41,309 nt of DNA. Source: Aestuariivirgaceae bacterium (lineage in GTDB: Bacteria; Pseudomonadota; Alphaproteobacteria; Rhizobiales; Aestuariivirgaceae). Location: the NCBI GenBank assembly GCA_028282065.1, contig JANQIR010000168.1:1-41309 (forward strand), given 5' to 3'. Shown piece after piece: positions 26,070-37,410 of this stretch. Each line of letters opens with the position of its first letter. Positions within the stretch are counted from its first letter, which is position 1. A program made the position numbers and the translations under genes. The notes under the pieces were generated by a model. It searched no databases, was not told the DNA's origin, and saw only the letters and a list, made by a program, of their open reading frames with translations.

Positions 26070-27389
26070 ATGCTGCAGGATCAAGTCCGCATCTTTACCA
26101 ACCTCTACGGACTGCACGATCCGGGCCTCAAGGGCGCGATGAAGCGCGGCAACTGGCACAATACCAAGAAGTTCGTGTCGATGTCGCGGGAGCAGATCGT
26201 CAACGAGGTCAAGGCTTCAGGCTTGCGCGGACGCGGTGGAGCAGGGTTCCCGACGGGGCTGAAATGGTCCTTCATGCCGAGGGAGGTAGGCGAACGCCCG
26301 CACTATCTCGTTGTAAATGCCGATGAATCCGAACCGGGCACGTGTAAGGACCGGGAGATCATGCGCCACGATCCGCATTTGCTGATCGAGGGTTGTCTGA
26401 TTGCCGGACGCGCCATGGGGTGCCAGGCAGGCTACATATACGTGCGCGGCGAGTTCATCCGTGAACGTGAGGCGCTGCAGCGTGCCATCGACGAGGCCTA
26501 TGAGGCAAAGCTGATCGGCAAGAACAACAAGCATGGCTGGGACTTTGATCTGTATGTCCATCACGGCGCTGGCGCTTACATCTGCGGTGAAGAAACAGCC
26601 CTTCTGGAGAGCCTGGAGGGAAAGAAGGGGCAACCGCGCATGAAGCCGCCGTTCCCGGCCAATGTCGGGCTCTATGGTGCGCCCACCACCATCAACAATG
26701 TTGAGTCGATTGCCGTCGTGCCGGACATCATGCGCAGAGGTGCGGGATGGTTTTCCAGCCTGGGGCTTGAGAACAACACCGGCACCAAGCTCTTTTGCAT
26801 TTCAGGCCATGTCAACAATCCCTGCAATGTCGAAGAGGAGATGGGTATTCCGTTCCGCGAGCTCATCGACAAGCACTGCGGCGGCATCCGCGGCGGCTGG
26901 AGCAATCTCAAGGCGGTGATCCCCGGCGGATCTTCGGTGCGCTGTGTGCCGGCGCATCAGATCGTCGATTGCCCGATGTGCTTCGACAATCTTGCCAAGC
27001 TCAAATCCGGCCTGGGCACCGCGGCTGTCATCGTCATGGACAAGTCGACGGATATGATCAAGGCGATTGCCCGGCTGGCTTATTTCTATAAGCACGAGTC
27101 TTGTGGACAGTGCACGCCGTGCCGGGAAGGCACGGGCTGGATGTGGCGGGTTTTGACCCGCATGATTGAAGGCAGGGCGGAAAAACGCGAAATCGATATG
27201 CTGCTGGATGTCTCGCGACAGATCGAGGGGCACACGATCTGCGCGCTTGGTGACGCTGCGGCTTGGCCGGTACAGGGACTGATCACCCACTTCCGCCACG
27301 AAATTGAAGCCCGGATCGATCAATACACGGCCAATCCGGATCCCGACGGCGCTGTGAGCGAGAAGGTAGCCATGGAGGCCGCGGAATAG
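26070..27389 (+). CDS. nuoF: NADH-quinone oxidoreductase subunit F (NADH- and FMN-binding)
   Basis: 51-kDa-type subunit where NADH is oxidised. The FMN/NADH region [38 protein letters not shown] and [19 protein letters not shown] are present. Cluster N3 ligands are Cys345, Cys348, Cys351 ([12 protein letters not shown]) and Cys391 ([13 protein letters not shown]). Length 439 is normal. It starts 11 bases after nuoE. Confidence 0.98.
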   Translation: MLQDQVRIFTNLYGLHDPGLKGAMKRGNWHNTKKFVSMSREQIVNEVKASGLRGRGGAGFPTGLKWSFMPREVGERPHYLVVNADESEPGTCKDREIMRHDPHLLIEGCLIAGRAMGCQAGYIYVRGEFIREREALQRAIDEAYEAKLIGKNNKHGWDFDLYVHHGAGAYICGEETALLESLEGKKGQPRMKPPFPANVGLYGAPTTINNVESIAVVPDIMRRGAGWFSSLGLENNTGTKLFCISGHVNNPCNVEEEMGIPFRELIDKHCGGIRGGWSNLKAVIPGGSSVRCVPAHQIVDCPMCFDNLAKLKSGLGTAAVIVMDKSTDMIKAIARLAYFYKHESCGQCTPCREGTGWMWRVLTRMIEGRAEKREIDMLLDVSRQIEGHTICALGDAAAWPVQGLITHFRHEIEARIDQYTANPDPDGAVSEKVAMEAAE

Positions 27390-27393
27390 GGGC

Positions 27394-27579
27394 ATGAAAC
27401 ACCTGGCCCGGATAAATCTCGGCAGACTGCACGATGATGCGGACGGTCCGCGCGCGGCGCAGTTCATGGACTACGCCGGAGGCGTCAGGTTGGTTGGGAA
27501 TGCCCGTCCGGCCAGCCGGAAGGCTGAAAAGCGCAACACTGTAACTAGGATTTCGATCAATGCCGAAGCTCGTCGTTGA
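27394..27579 (+). CDS. Doubtful short ORF between nuoF and nuoG
   Basis: The gap between nuoF and nuoG is 170 bases, long for this operon. A 61-codon frame opens five bases after the nuoF stop ([18 protein letters not shown]...) and runs 20 bases into nuoG. Its ribosome binding site (AGGGG) is too close to the ATG. It is hydrophilic and basic, with no domain I recognise. It may be a small coupling peptide, a gene remnant or chance. Confidence 0.3.
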   Translation: MKHLARINLGRLHDDADGPRAAQFMDYAGGVRLVGNARPASRKAEKRNTVTRISINAEARR

Positions 27580-29653
27580 TGGCGCGGAAATAGAAGTCGA
27601 AAACGGCACCACGCTGCTGCAGGCGTGCGAATCTGCCGGCGCGGAAATCCCGCGCTTTTGTTACCACGAGCGCTTGTCGATTGCCGGCAATTGCCGGATG
27701 TGCCTGGTGGAGGTCAAGGGTGCGCCAAAGCCACAGGCCTCGTGCGCCCTTTCGGTCAACGACCTGCGCCCTGGGCCGAACGGCGAACCTCCCGAGGTGT
27801 TTACCAAGAGCGCGGCGGTAAAGAAGGCGCGCGAAGGCGTCATGGAATTTCTGCTGATCAACCATCCGCTCGATTGTCCGATCTGCGATCAGGGCGGCGA
27901 GTGTGATCTGCAGGATCAGGCCATGGCCTATGGTATTGACAAGAACCGTTTTTCCGAGGCCAAGCGCGCTGTTGAGGACAAGTATATCGGGCCACTGGTC
28001 AAGACGGTGATGACGCGCTGTATCCAGTGCACCCGCTGCGTCCGGTTTTCCACTGAAGTCGGCGGCGTCGAGGAACTCGGGCTCATTGGTCGCGGTGAAG
28101 ATGTCGAGATAACGACCTATCTCGAAGCGGCCATGAAATCTGAGATGCAGGGCAATGTCATCGACCTGTGCCCCGTCGGCGCTTTGACCTCGGCGCCGTA
28201 TGAGTTCAAGGCGAGGCCCTGGGAGTTGCGTAAGACAGAGACCATCGATGTCATGGACGCGGTCGGCTCGAATATTCGCGTAGACGTGCGCGGCCGCGAG
28301 GTTATGCGTATTCTGCCGCGCATGCATGAAGACGTGAACGAGGAGTGGATATCCGACAAGACACGCTTCATCTGGGACGGGTTGCGCGCGCAGCGTCTCG
28401 ACCGCCCATACATTCGTGAGAATGGAAAACTGCGCGCGGCGACGTGGCACGAAGCCTTCGAGGCCATTGCCGGGGCTGTGAGGGCTTCATCACCGGAGCG
28501 GATTGCCGCGCTTGCCGGTGCGTTGTGCGGCGTAGAGGAAGTCTATGCTCTTAAGGAACTGATGCGCGCCATCGGCTCGCCAAACACTGACTGCCGTCCG
28601 GCCGGATCGACAGCAGGGTCGAAGGGAGGACGCGGCAGCTACCTGTTCAATGCGACAATTGCCGGTATAGAGGATGCCGATGCGGTCCTGCTGATCGGCA
28701 CCAACCCGCGCCACGAGGCAGCGGTGTTGAATTCGCGTATTCGCAAACAGTGGCTGGCAACGTCCATGCCGATTGCCGTGATCGGAGAGGCTGCAGACTT
28801 ATCGTATGATTACATGCATTTGGGAGTGGGGCCGGACTCATTATCTGAGCTTGCGGGTGGCAAGGGTAAGTTTGCAAGTACGTTGAAGAAGGCAGAGCGC
28901 CCCCTGATTATCGTAGGGCAGGGTGCGCTCGCCCGCCCAGACGGTGCCGGTATCCTTGCCTTGGCGACAGAGGCTGCCCGCCGCTATGGTGTGCTAGGTC
29001 AGGATTGGAACGGCTTATCCGTCTTGCAAACCGACGCCGGTCAGGCGGGGGCTTTGGACGTCGGTTTCCTGCCTGGCGAAGGGGGGCTGGATACGGCAGG
29101 CCTTCTCAAGGCGGCCGGCGGCGGAGGTCTGGACGTGGTATATCTCCTCGGGGTGGACGAGGTTGATATGAAGGACCTCGACAAACCCTTCGTGATCTAT
29201 CAGGGCTCGCACGGCGATGCCGGCGCGCATGCTGCCGATGTGATCCTGCCCGGAGCGGCTTACACTGAAAAATCAGCAACTTATGTCAATACGGAAGGGC
29301 GTCCGCAATTGGCGCGCCGGGCGGCTTTCCCGCCTGGTGAAGCGCGCGAGGACTGGGCGATCATCCGGGCGTTGTCCGAAGTTCTGACTGTAACATTGCC
29401 GTTTGACAGTTTGAACGACCTGCGCGCCGGGATCTATGAGGCTTTGCCGCATCTTGCGCAGATCGATACGGTCACACCGGCTGACGTGGAGGAACTGGCG
29501 AAGCTGGCAGACGGCGGTGCGAAGGTGTCCAAGACTGCGTTTTCCAACGTGGTAAGGGATTTTTATTTGACCAATCCGATTGCCCGCGCATCGGCGGTCA
29601 TGGCCGAGTGTTCCGCGCTCCGCAGGGGCGCGCATAAAGAGGCGGCGGAGTAG
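27560..29653 (+). CDS. nuoG: NADH-quinone oxidoreductase subunit G
   Basis: 75-kDa-type subunit that relays electrons. [2Fe-2S] N1b uses Cys34, Cys45, Cys48 and Cys62; N5 uses His102, Cys106, Cys109 and Cys115 ([14 protein letters not shown]); N4 uses Cys154, Cys157, Cys160 and Cys204. The extra cysteines of the E. coli N7 cluster are absent, as in mitochondria and alphaproteobacteria. The molybdopterin-oxidoreductase-like C-terminal half carries no cofactor in known complexes. Length 697 is typical for alphaproteobacteria and shorter than the E. coli protein. Confidence 0.98.
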   Translation: MPKLVVDGAEIEVENGTTLLQACESAGAEIPRFCYHERLSIAGNCRMCLVEVKGAPKPQASCALSVNDLRPGPNGEPPEVFTKSAAVKKAREGVMEFLLINHPLDCPICDQGGECDLQDQAMAYGIDKNRFSEAKRAVEDKYIGPLVKTVMTRCIQCTRCVRFSTEVGGVEELGLIGRGEDVEITTYLEAAMKSEMQGNVIDLCPVGALTSAPYEFKARPWELRKTETIDVMDAVGSNIRVDVRGREVMRILPRMHEDVNEEWISDKTRFIWDGLRAQRLDRPYIRENGKLRAATWHEAFEAIAGAVRASSPERIAALAGALCGVEEVYALKELMRAIGSPNTDCRPAGSTAGSKGGRGSYLFNATIAGIEDADAVLLIGTNPRHEAAVLNSRIRKQWLATSMPIAVIGEAADLSYDYMHLGVGPDSLSELAGGKGKFASTLKKAERPLIIVGQGALARPDGAGILALATEAARRYGVLGQDWNGLSVLQTDAGQAGALDVGFLPGEGGLDTAGLLKAAGGGGLDVVYLLGVDEVDMKDLDKPFVIYQGSHGDAGAHAADVILPGAAYTEKSATYVNTEGRPQLARRAAFPPGEAREDWAIIRALSEVLTVTLPFDSLNDLRAGIYEALPHLAQIDTVTPADVEELAKLADGGAKVSKTAFSNVVRDFYLTNPIARASAVMAECSALRRGAHKEAAE

Positions 29654-29660
29654 GGCGGCG

Positions 29661-30695
29661 ATGACGGAAATCATTTGGACAGTCGGCATCATTGCCCTGC
29701 AGAGCGTTGCGCTTCTGGTCGCTCTTTTGGTGATCATTGCCTACCTGCTTTACGCCGACCGCAAGATCTGGGCGGCCGTTCAGATGCGCCGTGGGCCGAA
29801 TGTCGTTGGACCGTGGGGTCTGCTTCAGTCCTTCGCGGATTTACTGAAGTTCGTGCTCAAGGAAGTCGTGATTCCCGACGGCGCCAACAAGGGCGTATTC
29901 ATGATTGCCCCCCTGGTGGCGTGTACGCTGGCGCTGTCAGCTTGGGCTGTCATACCGGTCAACTACGGATGGGCCATAGCTGACATAAATGTCGGTATTC
30001 TCTTCATTTTTGCCATCTCTTCACTTGAAGTCTATGGCGTGATCATGGGCGGTTGGGCGTCCAACTCGAAGTATCCTTTCCTTGGCGCATTACGGTCGGC
30101 GGCACAGATGGTGTCTTACGAAGTGTCGATCGGCTTTGTGATCATCACCGTGCTATTGTGCGCTGGATCTTTGAATTTGACGGAAATCGTCATGAGCCAG
30201 TCAACCGGATTGGGCACGTCGATAGGGCTGCCGAATTCGTTCCTGGACTGGTACTGGCTGCCGCTGCTTCCGATGTTCGGCATTTTCTTCGTGTCGGCTT
30301 TGGCGGAAACCAACAGGCCGCCATTTGATTTGCCGGAAGCGGAATCCGAACTCGTTGCCGGGTTCATGGTGGAATACTCGTCCACGCCCTATTTGCTGTT
30401 CATGCTTGGTGAGTATGTGGCGATCACCTTGATGTGCGCGATGACGACCATTCTGTTTCTTGGAGGGTGGTTGCCGCCGTTCGATTTTGCTCCGTTCACG
30501 TGGGTTCCCGGTGTAATCTGGTTCTTGATCAAGGTTTGCGCGGTGTTCTTCATGTTCGCCATGGTCAAGGCCTTTGTACCGCGCTACCGTTACGATCAGC
30601 TGATGCGGCTCGGGTGGAAGGTTTTCCTGCCATTTTCCCTGTTCTGGGTAGCGCTGACAGCCGGCGTGCTGGTGGCGTTCGGATGGGCGCCATGA
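29661..30695 (+). CDS. nuoH: NADH-quinone oxidoreductase subunit H
   Basis: Eight-helix membrane subunit that forms the quinone tunnel and links the two arms. [38 protein letters not shown] and [26 protein letters not shown] are the signature loops. I start at ATG 29661, seven bases after the nuoG stop; the frame opens earlier inside nuoG but those residues are not NuoH-like. This gives 344 residues. Confidence 0.97.
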   Translation: MTEIIWTVGIIALQSVALLVALLVIIAYLLYADRKIWAAVQMRRGPNVVGPWGLLQSFADLLKFVLKEVVIPDGANKGVFMIAPLVACTLALSAWAVIPVNYGWAIADINVGILFIFAISSLEVYGVIMGGWASNSKYPFLGALRSAAQMVSYEVSIGFVIITVLLCAGSLNLTEIVMSQSTGLGTSIGLPNSFLDWYWLPLLPMFGIFFVSALAETNRPPFDLPEAESELVAGFMVEYSSTPYLLFMLGEYVAITLMCAMTTILFLGGWLPPFDFAPFTWVPGVIWFLIKVCAVFFMFAMVKAFVPRYRYDQLMRLGWKVFLPFSLFWVALTAGVLVAFGWAP

Positions 30696-30707
30696 GGGAG
30701 GCTGGAC

Positions 30708-30956
30708 GTGGAATTCACCTATCTGAGCCTGCTGGGCGCATTCATCATGCTGGTCATCGGGCTTGTGGGCTACACGCTTTTGTACCGGCTGCTGTATCCG
30801 GTGATGCGCGAACGGCACGAGCGGGCAAAGGTGACAGGAAAGCATGGTGCGGATCCGGCCTTCACATGGGGTGTGATCCGTTTTGTCGCTCTGGTGATCT
30901 TGCCCGTATGCGGTTTTGTTTTCGGCAATCCGGTTTTGACAGACGTCATCTGGTAG
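30708..30956 (+). CDS. Small two-helix membrane protein between nuoH and nuoI
   Basis: I do not recognise a family. The GTG at 30708 has GGGAGG seven to eight bases upstream, and the frame gives 82 residues. Hydrophobic helices lie at about 5-26 (YLSLLGAFIMLVIGLVGYTLLY) and 55-78 (WGVIRFVALVILPVCGFVFG), joined by a charged loop (RERHERAKVTGKHGADP). It is spaced 12 bases from nuoH and 14 from nuoI, as tightly as real operon members. It could be an accessory subunit or assembly factor of complex I, which is inference from position and topology alone. Confidence 0.8.
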   Translation: MEFTYLSLLGAFIMLVIGLVGYTLLYRLLYPVMRERHERAKVTGKHGADPAFTWGVIRFVALVILPVCGFVFGNPVLTDVIW

Positions 30957-30970
30957 GCAGGTAAAAGCTC

Positions 30971-31459
30971 ATGAGAGTCGGACAGGCAATCCAATCGCTG
31001 TTTCTGCAGGAATTCGTCGGGGCGTTCTTCTTGTCGATGCGGTATTTCTTTGCGCCGAAGGCGACGGTGAACTACCCCTTCGAAAAAGGGCCGGTTTCAC
31101 CGCGTTTTCGCGGCGAACACGCATTGCGCCGGTACCCGAACGGTGAGGAACGCTGCATTGCCTGCAAGCTGTGTGAGGCAATCTGTCCGGCACAGGCGAT
31201 AACCATCGAGGCCGGACCGCGCCGCAACGATGGCACGCGCCGCACGACGCGTTACGACATCGACATGGTCAAGTGCATTTACTGCGGATTCTGCCAGGAA
31301 GCTTGCCCGGTTGATGCGATCGTTGAGGGGCCCAACTTCGAGTTTGCCACGGAAACACGCGAGGAATTGTTGTTCGATAAGGAAAAGCTGCTGGCCAACG
31401 GGGACCGGTGGGAGCGCGAGATCGCCAATAGCATTGCGCTCGACGCACCTTACCGTTAA
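30971..31459 (+). CDS. nuoI: NADH-quinone oxidoreductase subunit I
   Basis: TYKY-type 8Fe ferredoxin subunit with clusters N6a and N6b. The two motifs are Cys62, Cys65, Cys68, Cys72 ([12 protein letters not shown]) and Cys102, Cys105, Cys108, Cys112 ([12 protein letters not shown]). The amphipathic N-terminus attaches it to the membrane arm. Length 162 matches alphaproteobacterial and mitochondrial relatives. Confidence 0.98.
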   Translation: MRVGQAIQSLFLQEFVGAFFLSMRYFFAPKATVNYPFEKGPVSPRFRGEHALRRYPNGEERCIACKLCEAICPAQAITIEAGPRRNDGTRRTTRYDIDMVKCIYCGFCQEACPVDAIVEGPNFEFATETREELLFDKEKLLANGDRWEREIANSIALDAPYR

Positions 31460-31499
31460 AGCACACCGGCGAGCGGGACACCGAGGGGATACGGAATAG

Positions 31500-32111
31500 A
31501 TGGCTGCTGCCTTCTTCTTTTACCTGTTTTCTGCCGTGACGGTCGCGGCGGCCGTTATGGTCATTGCCTCGCGCAATCCGGTGCATTCCGTGCTGTTCCT
31601 GATATTGGCCTTCTTCAATTCCGCCGGCCTTTTCCTGCTGCTTGGCGCCGAATTCCTCGCCATGATTCTGGTCGTCGTTTATGTCGGGGCCGTCGCGGTG
31701 TTGTTCCTGTTTGTCGTCATGATGCTGGATATCGACTTTGCCGAGCTGCGGGAAGGCATGCTCACGTACCTGCCGGTCGGCGCGACCATTGGGCTGATCC
31801 TGCTCGTCGAACTGGCGCTAGTGCTTGGCACGTGGGTCACCTCGCCCGAGGCTGGATCGGTGATGGCGGCGCCTGTGACTGTCGGCGAAGGGGTGACCAA
31901 CACCGAGGCCATCGGCCTGTTGCTCTATACCCGCTACATCTATTTCTTCCAGGCCGCCGGTCTGTTGCTGCTGGTTGCCATGATCGGCGCCATTGTTTTG
32001 ACGCTGCGTCACAAGGAGGGCGTGAAGCGGCAGGACATTTCCGATCAGGTGGCGCGCACACCTGAAACGGCAGTGGAAATACGCAAGGTAAAGTCGGGGC
32101 AGGGTCTATGA
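31500..32111 (+). CDS. nuoJ: NADH-quinone oxidoreductase subunit J
   Basis: Membrane-arm subunit with five helices. [54 protein letters not shown] is the conserved core including the pi-bulge helix. Length 203 is normal. The 40 bases before it contain no gene. Its stop overlaps the nuoK start (ATGA). Confidence 0.97.
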   Translation: MAAAFFFYLFSAVTVAAAVMVIASRNPVHSVLFLILAFFNSAGLFLLLGAEFLAMILVVVYVGAVAVLFLFVVMMLDIDFAELREGMLTYLPVGATIGLILLVELALVLGTWVTSPEAGSVMAAPVTVGEGVTNTEAIGLLLYTRYIYFFQAAGLLLLVAMIGAIVLTLRHKEGVKRQDISDQVARTPETAVEIRKVKSGQGL

Positions 32112-32416
32112 TCATCGGTCTGGGACACTATCTGACGGTTGCCGCGATCTTGTTTACCATCGGGATTTTCGGCATCTTTCTGAACCGCAAGAACGTCATC
32201 GTCATATTGATGTCGATTGAGCTGATGCTTCTGGCGGTCAACATTAATCTCGTGGCCTTTTCGTCATTCCTCAACGATCTCGTCGGTCAGATTTTCGCTC
32301 TTCTGGTGCTGACCGTCGCTGCCGGTGAAGCGGCGATCGGTCTGGCCATTCTCGTCACCTATTTCAGAAACCGCGGCTCGATTGCCGTGGAAGACATTAA
32401 CCTCATGAAGGGCTGA
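32108..32416 (+). CDS. nuoK: NADH-quinone oxidoreductase subunit K
   Basis: Three-helix membrane subunit (102 residues) with the two proton-path glutamates visible in [18 protein letters not shown] and [18 protein letters not shown]. It overlaps nuoJ by four bases and ends 11 bases before nuoL. Confidence 0.98.
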   Translation: MIIGLGHYLTVAAILFTIGIFGIFLNRKNVIVILMSIELMLLAVNINLVAFSSFLNDLVGQIFALLVLTVAAGEAAIGLAILVTYFRNRGSIAVEDINLMKG

Positions 32417-32427
32417 CCGGCGCCGCT

Positions 32428-34437
32428 ATGAACACGGTTTTTCTGCTCATCGTCTTTCTGCCGCTGGCTGGTGCAATCATTGCCGGAATTTTCGGAACCG
32501 CCGTGTTCCGTTATGTCGGCAACGCTGCGCCCTCGCAGGACCATGGCGAAGGCCATCATCACGACCATGACGGACCACGCTGGCCGGCACTGCTGACGTC
32601 TGGTCTGCTGGTCGTTGCGGCGCTGTTGTCCTGGTACGCGTTTTTTGACGTTGCGGTTGCCGGCAACACCTACAAAGCAGTTTATGTCGCCAATTGGATC
32701 AATTCCGGCGGACTGGCTGCGGACTGGAGCTTGCGCGTCGACACATTGACAGTCGTGATGTTGGTGGTCGTCAACACGGTGTCGTCCCTCGTTCATATCT
32801 ATTCCATCGGCTACATGAGCCACGACCCGCATCAGCCGCGATTCTTCAGCTATCTGTCGCTGTTCACCTTCGCCATGCTGATGCTTGTGACCTCCGACAA
32901 TCTGCTGCAGATGTTCTTCGGCTGGGAAGGCGTCGGGCTGGCTTCATATCTGCTGATCGGGTTCTGGTATAAGCGGCCGTCTGCGAACGCTGCGGCAATC
33001 AAGGCCTTTGTCGTCAACCGGGTTGGGGACTTTGGTTTCGCGCTGGGGATATTCGCAACCTACAAGGTCTTCGGCTCTATCGAGTTCGACACGATCTTCA
33101 ACGCCGCGCCCGAACAGGCCGGCAAGACCATGGATTTCCTGGGCTACCAGGTCGACATCATGACGACCATCTGTCTGTTGCTGTTCATGGGAGCGATGGG
33201 CAAGTCGGCGCAGTTTATCCTGCATACCTGGTTGCCGGATGCCATGGAGGGTCCGACGCCGGTTTCCGCCCTGATCCATGCCGCGACCATGGTTACCGCC
33301 GGAGTGTTTCTGGTGGCGAGAATGTCGCCGTTCTTCGAAATTTCCCAGGATGCGGCGCTTGTCGTGACTTTGATCGGAGCTGTGACGGCGTTTTTCGCTG
33401 CGACTGTCGGATTGGTTCAAAACGACATCAAGCGTGTGGTCGCCTATTCGACCTGTTCGCAATTGGGCTACATGTTCGCCGCCCTCGGCGTTGGAGCTTA
33501 CGGCGTTGGGATCTTCCACCTTTTCACCCATGCTTTCTTCAAGGCCCTGCTGTTCTTGGGCTCCGGCTCCGTGATCCATGCCATGTCCGACGAACAGGAC
33601 ATGCGCAACATGGGCGGGCTCTATCCGCATCTGAAGAAGACCTGGGCCATGATGTTGATCGGTACGCTGGCGCTGACCGGTTTCCCGTTCACAGCCGGGT
33701 ATTTCTCCAAGGATGCGATCATTGAAGCAACCTATGCAGCCCACACCGGCATGGGCCAGTTCGCCTTTGTCCTTCTCGTGACAGCAGCATTCATGACCTC
33801 GTTTTATTCGTGGCGTTTGATGTTCATGACGTTCCATGGACGCCCCCGCGCTTCCAAGGAGGTGATGAGCCACGTTCATGAATCGCCCAACGTGATGCTC
33901 GTGCCGCTTTACATTCTGGCGCTGGGGGCGCTTGTGGCCGGTTTCGCCTTCAAGGAATACTTCGTCGGACACGACGAGGCGCTGTTCTGGGGAACGTCTT
34001 TGTATCGCTCGCCCGACAACACCATTGTGCAGGATCTCCACCATGTACCGGCTTGGGTGATCTGGTCGCCATTCGTCGCCATGGTTCTGGGATTTGCCCT
34101 GTCCTGGCTGTTTTACATCCGCTCGCCGGAACTGCCGTCCAGACTCGCGACGCGGCATGAACCGCTGTACAAGTTCCTGCTCAACAAGTGGTACTTCGAC
34201 GAGATTTATGACTTCTTTCTGGTCAACCCGGCCAAGTGGCTTGGACGGTTTCTCTGGAAGAAGGGCGATGGCTGGCTGATTGATGGCTTTGGGCCGGACG
34301 GCGTGTCCGCACGCGTCATCGATGTGACCAACCGGATCGTCAAGCTTCAAACGGGCTATGTCTATCACTACGCCTTCGCAATGCTGATCGGCGTGGCGGC
34401 TCTCGTTACCTATTACATGTTTGCGGGGGCGCACTGA
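32428..34437 (+). CDS. nuoL: NADH-quinone oxidoreductase subunit L (antiporter-like)
   Basis: The distal proton-pumping subunit with the long lateral helix; 669 residues. [17 protein letters not shown] carries the key Glu, [30 protein letters not shown] the lysine and histidine helix, and [19 protein letters not shown] the next conserved block. An early loop (about residues 35-48) is unusually histidine-rich ([13 protein letters not shown]). Its TGA shares a base with the nuoM ATG. Confidence 0.98.
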   Translation: MNTVFLLIVFLPLAGAIIAGIFGTAVFRYVGNAAPSQDHGEGHHHDHDGPRWPALLTSGLLVVAALLSWYAFFDVAVAGNTYKAVYVANWINSGGLAADWSLRVDTLTVVMLVVVNTVSSLVHIYSIGYMSHDPHQPRFFSYLSLFTFAMLMLVTSDNLLQMFFGWEGVGLASYLLIGFWYKRPSANAAAIKAFVVNRVGDFGFALGIFATYKVFGSIEFDTIFNAAPEQAGKTMDFLGYQVDIMTTICLLLFMGAMGKSAQFILHTWLPDAMEGPTPVSALIHAATMVTAGVFLVARMSPFFEISQDAALVVTLIGAVTAFFAATVGLVQNDIKRVVAYSTCSQLGYMFAALGVGAYGVGIFHLFTHAFFKALLFLGSGSVIHAMSDEQDMRNMGGLYPHLKKTWAMMLIGTLALTGFPFTAGYFSKDAIIEATYAAHTGMGQFAFVLLVTAAFMTSFYSWRLMFMTFHGRPRASKEVMSHVHESPNVMLVPLYILALGALVAGFAFKEYFVGHDEALFWGTSLYRSPDNTIVQDLHHVPAWVIWSPFVAMVLGFALSWLFYIRSPELPSRLATRHEPLYKFLLNKWYFDEIYDFFLVNPAKWLGRFLWKKGDGWLIDGFGPDGVSARVIDVTNRIVKLQTGYVYHYAFAMLIGVAALVTYYMFAGAH

Positions 34438-35951
34438 TGTCGAACTGGCCGATACTCACTGCTGTCACCTTCATTCCGCTCTTCGGGGCGTTGTTTATCC
34501 TGGTGATCCGGGGGGACGATGCTATCGCCGTACGCAACATGCGTGGCACGGCTTTGTCCACCACCTTGATCAACATGGTGTTGGCGCTTCTGATCTGGCT
34601 CAACTTTGACGCATCGAAGACGGGATTTCAGTTTCAGGAAAAATATGCCTGGATGTCTTCGACATTCAGCTACCATATGGGTATCGACGGTATTTCGATG
34701 CCGTTCGTCGTCCTTACGGCAATTTTGATGCCGATCTGTATTCTGGCAAGCTGGAATATCACCACGCGCGTAAAGGAATACATGGTGGCGTTTCTGGTGC
34801 TGGAAACGCTGATGATCGGTGTGTTCTGTGCGCTTGATCTGGTGTGGTTCTATCTGTTCTTCGAAGGCGGTCTGATCCCGATGTTCCTGATCATCGGGGT
34901 ATGGGGCGGACCGCGCCGTGTCTACGCCAGTTTCAAGTTCTTCCTCTACACGCTGCTCGGCTCGGTCCTGATGCTGCTGGCGATCATGGCGATCTACTGG
35001 CAGACGTCGACGACCGACATTGCCGAACTGCTCAAGCACTCCAATATTCCTGCTGGTATGCAGACTTGGCTGTGGCTGGCCTTCTTTGCCTCCTTTGCTG
35101 TCAAGATGCCCATGTGGCCGGTTCACACCTGGCTGCCTGACGCGCATGTCGAGGCGCCGACGGCAGGCTCCGTGGTGCTGGCGGCAATCCTGTTGAAGAT
35201 GGGTGGCTACGGATTCTTGCGCTTCTCGCTGCCGATGTTCCCGATCGCCTCTGAAATGTTCGCGCCGATGGTGTTTGTGCTGTCAATTGTGGCCATTGTG
35301 TACACGTCCCTGGTGGCGTTGATGCAGGAGGACATGAAGAAGCTCATTGCCTATTCCTCTGTGGCGCATATGGGTTTTGTGACCATGGGCATATTCACGC
35401 TCACCCGCCAGGGGATCGATGGTGCAATCTTCCAGATGATTTCGCACGGCTTCATTTCCGGCGCATTGTTCCTGTGCGTGGGCGTGATCTACGACCGAAT
35501 GCATACAAGGGAAATCGCCGCCTATGGCGGCTTGGTGAACCGGATGCCGCTTTACGCCGCCGTGTTCATGGTGTTCACCATGGCTAATGTCGGCTTGCCG
35601 GGGACGTCGGGCTTCGTGGGTGAATTCCTCACTCTGGTCGGCGCATTCCATGCCAATACCTGGGTAGCGTTTTTCGCAACGACGGGCGTCATCCTGTCTG
35701 CCGGCTATGCGCTTTGGCTGTACCGCAAGGTGGTATTCGGAGTGCTCGAAAAGGATAGCCTTAAGGCGATTTCCGACATGAACCGTAGGGAGGCGGCTTG
35801 TCTGTTGCCCTTGCTGGTGCTGACAATCTTCTTTGGTGTGTATCCTGCGCCGGTGCTCGATGCGATTTCCGTGTCGGTTGATACTTTGTTGATGCAGGTG
35901 CAGGCCGGATTGAATGCGGCCGGCACGGCCTCGACTGCTGCCTTGAATTGA
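34437..35951 (+). CDS. nuoM: NADH-quinone oxidoreductase subunit M (antiporter-like)
   Basis: Proton-pumping membrane subunit, 504 residues, about 14 helices. [17 protein letters not shown] contains the key Glu, [42 protein letters not shown] the lysine helix, and [16 protein letters not shown] the adjacent block. It is coupled to nuoL by a one-base stop/start overlap. Confidence 0.98.
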   Translation: MSNWPILTAVTFIPLFGALFILVIRGDDAIAVRNMRGTALSTTLINMVLALLIWLNFDASKTGFQFQEKYAWMSSTFSYHMGIDGISMPFVVLTAILMPICILASWNITTRVKEYMVAFLVLETLMIGVFCALDLVWFYLFFEGGLIPMFLIIGVWGGPRRVYASFKFFLYTLLGSVLMLLAIMAIYWQTSTTDIAELLKHSNIPAGMQTWLWLAFFASFAVKMPMWPVHTWLPDAHVEAPTAGSVVLAAILLKMGGYGFLRFSLPMFPIASEMFAPMVFVLSIVAIVYTSLVALMQEDMKKLIAYSSVAHMGFVTMGIFTLTRQGIDGAIFQMISHGFISGALFLCVGVIYDRMHTREIAAYGGLVNRMPLYAAVFMVFTMANVGLPGTSGFVGEFLTLVGAFHANTWVAFFATTGVILSAGYALWLYRKVVFGVLEKDSLKAISDMNRREAACLLPLLVLTIFFGVYPAPVLDAISVSVDTLLMQVQAGLNAAGTASTAALN

Positions 35952-35963
35952 TCGGAACCGAAG

Positions 35964-37403
35964 ATGAATATCCTCGCACATGCTGATGCCGTCGCTGCCC
36001 TGCCGGAGATCTTTATGTCCGTCATGGCGATGGCGCTGCTGATGCTCGGCGTCTTTCGCCGCGCGCCGTCATCCGATCTGATCAGTATGCTGTCACTTGC
36101 GGTGCTGGCATTGACGGCGGCGCTGGTGATCTTCGGATCGACGGGCACGGTTACGGCGTTTCACGACGCATTTGTGGTCGACACGTTTGCGCGGGTGATG
36201 AAGGTGCTGACGCTGTTCGGTTCCGCTGCGGCAATCATCATGTCGGTCCATTTCATGAAGGTTGAGCGGATCGAGCGCTTCGAATATCCGATCCTGATCC
36301 TGTTGGCGACGGTCGGTATGATGGCCATGATTTCCGCCCAGGATCTGATTTCGCTCTATATGGGGCTCGAAGTGCAGTCGCTTGCACTTTACGTTGTGGC
36401 GGCGATAAATCGCGACTCTGCCCGGTCGTCAGAGGCCGGGCTGAAGTATTTCGTACTGGGCGCTTTGTCTTCCGGCATGCTGCTCTATGGCTGCTCGCTG
36501 ATATATGGATTTACCGGCACAACCTCGTTCGATGGCATCGCGGAGGTCCTGAAAGCCGGTGACGCGCCGGTCGGTCTGATCTTCGGTCTGGTGTTCCTCA
36601 TTGCCGGTCTTGCGTTCAAAGTGTCTGCGGTCCCGTTTCATATGTGGACACCGGACGTCTACGAAGGCGCACCGACACCGGTTGCAGCGTTCTTTGCGGC
36701 GGCACCGAAAATTGCTGCTATTGCGATATTTGTTCGTGCCATGGTGTCGCCGTTCCCAGGCATCACGCCTGATTGGCAGCAGATCATTGTCTTCATTTCC
36801 ATCGCCTCTATGGTGCTTGGGGCTTTTGCCGCCATCGGCCAGGAGAACATCAAACGACTACTGGCTTATTCGTCCATCGGGCATATGGGATATGCATTGG
36901 TCGGCCTTGCCGCCGGCAGCCAGGAAGGTGTGCGTGGCGTGGTCATTTATATGACCATCTATTTGTTTATGACGCTAGGCAGCTTTGGTTGTGTTCTGGC
37001 CATGCGCCGTCATGGTTCCGCGGTTGAGGAAATCTCTGACTTGGCCGGCCTTGCCCGCAACAACAAGACGCTGGCGTTTATTTTGGCCATGCTGATGTTC
37101 TCGCTGGCGGGTATTCCGCCTCTGGCAGGATTCTTTGGAAAGTATTTCGTATTCCTGGCGGCGATTCAGGCCAATCTCTATGCGCTGGCTGTCATAGGTG
37201 TCATCGCCAGCGTGGTAGGCGCGTATTACTATCTGCGGATCGTGAAAATAATGTATTTTGACGAACCTGCCGACAACTTCGATGACATGCCGGCGGAAAT
37301 CAGGTTTGTCGTCGGTGTCTCCGGGGTGTTTGTGCTTGGTTTTGTGCTGATTTCCCGGGAGGTTTTTATCATGGCGCAGGCTGCCGCTGCGTCGTTGTTT
37401 TAG
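35964..37403 (+). CDS. nuoN: NADH-quinone oxidoreductase subunit N (antiporter-like)
   Basis: Third antiporter-like membrane subunit, 479 residues. [47 protein letters not shown] and [16 protein letters not shown] are the conserved blocks. It ends the nuo series; birA begins seven bases later with no terminator between, so birA and rnj probably share the transcript. Confidence 0.98.
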   Translation: MNILAHADAVAALPEIFMSVMAMALLMLGVFRRAPSSDLISMLSLAVLALTAALVIFGSTGTVTAFHDAFVVDTFARVMKVLTLFGSAAAIIMSVHFMKVERIERFEYPILILLATVGMMAMISAQDLISLYMGLEVQSLALYVVAAINRDSARSSEAGLKYFVLGALSSGMLLYGCSLIYGFTGTTSFDGIAEVLKAGDAPVGLIFGLVFLIAGLAFKVSAVPFHMWTPDVYEGAPTPVAAFFAAAPKIAAIAIFVRAMVSPFPGITPDWQQIIVFISIASMVLGAFAAIGQENIKRLLAYSSIGHMGYALVGLAAGSQEGVRGVVIYMTIYLFMTLGSFGCVLAMRRHGSAVEEISDLAGLARNNKTLAFILAMLMFSLAGIPPLAGFFGKYFVFLAAIQANLYALAVIGVIASVVGAYYYLRIVKIMYFDEPADNFDDMPAEIRFVVGVSGVFVLGFVLISREVFIMAQAAAASLF

Positions 37404-37410
37404 GATTTGT

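Noticed and set aside
32944-34434. A 496-codon open frame antisense to nuoL
   Set aside because: It mirrors the codon structure of nuoL, has no hydrophobic or domain pattern of its own, and the sense frame is unmistakable.
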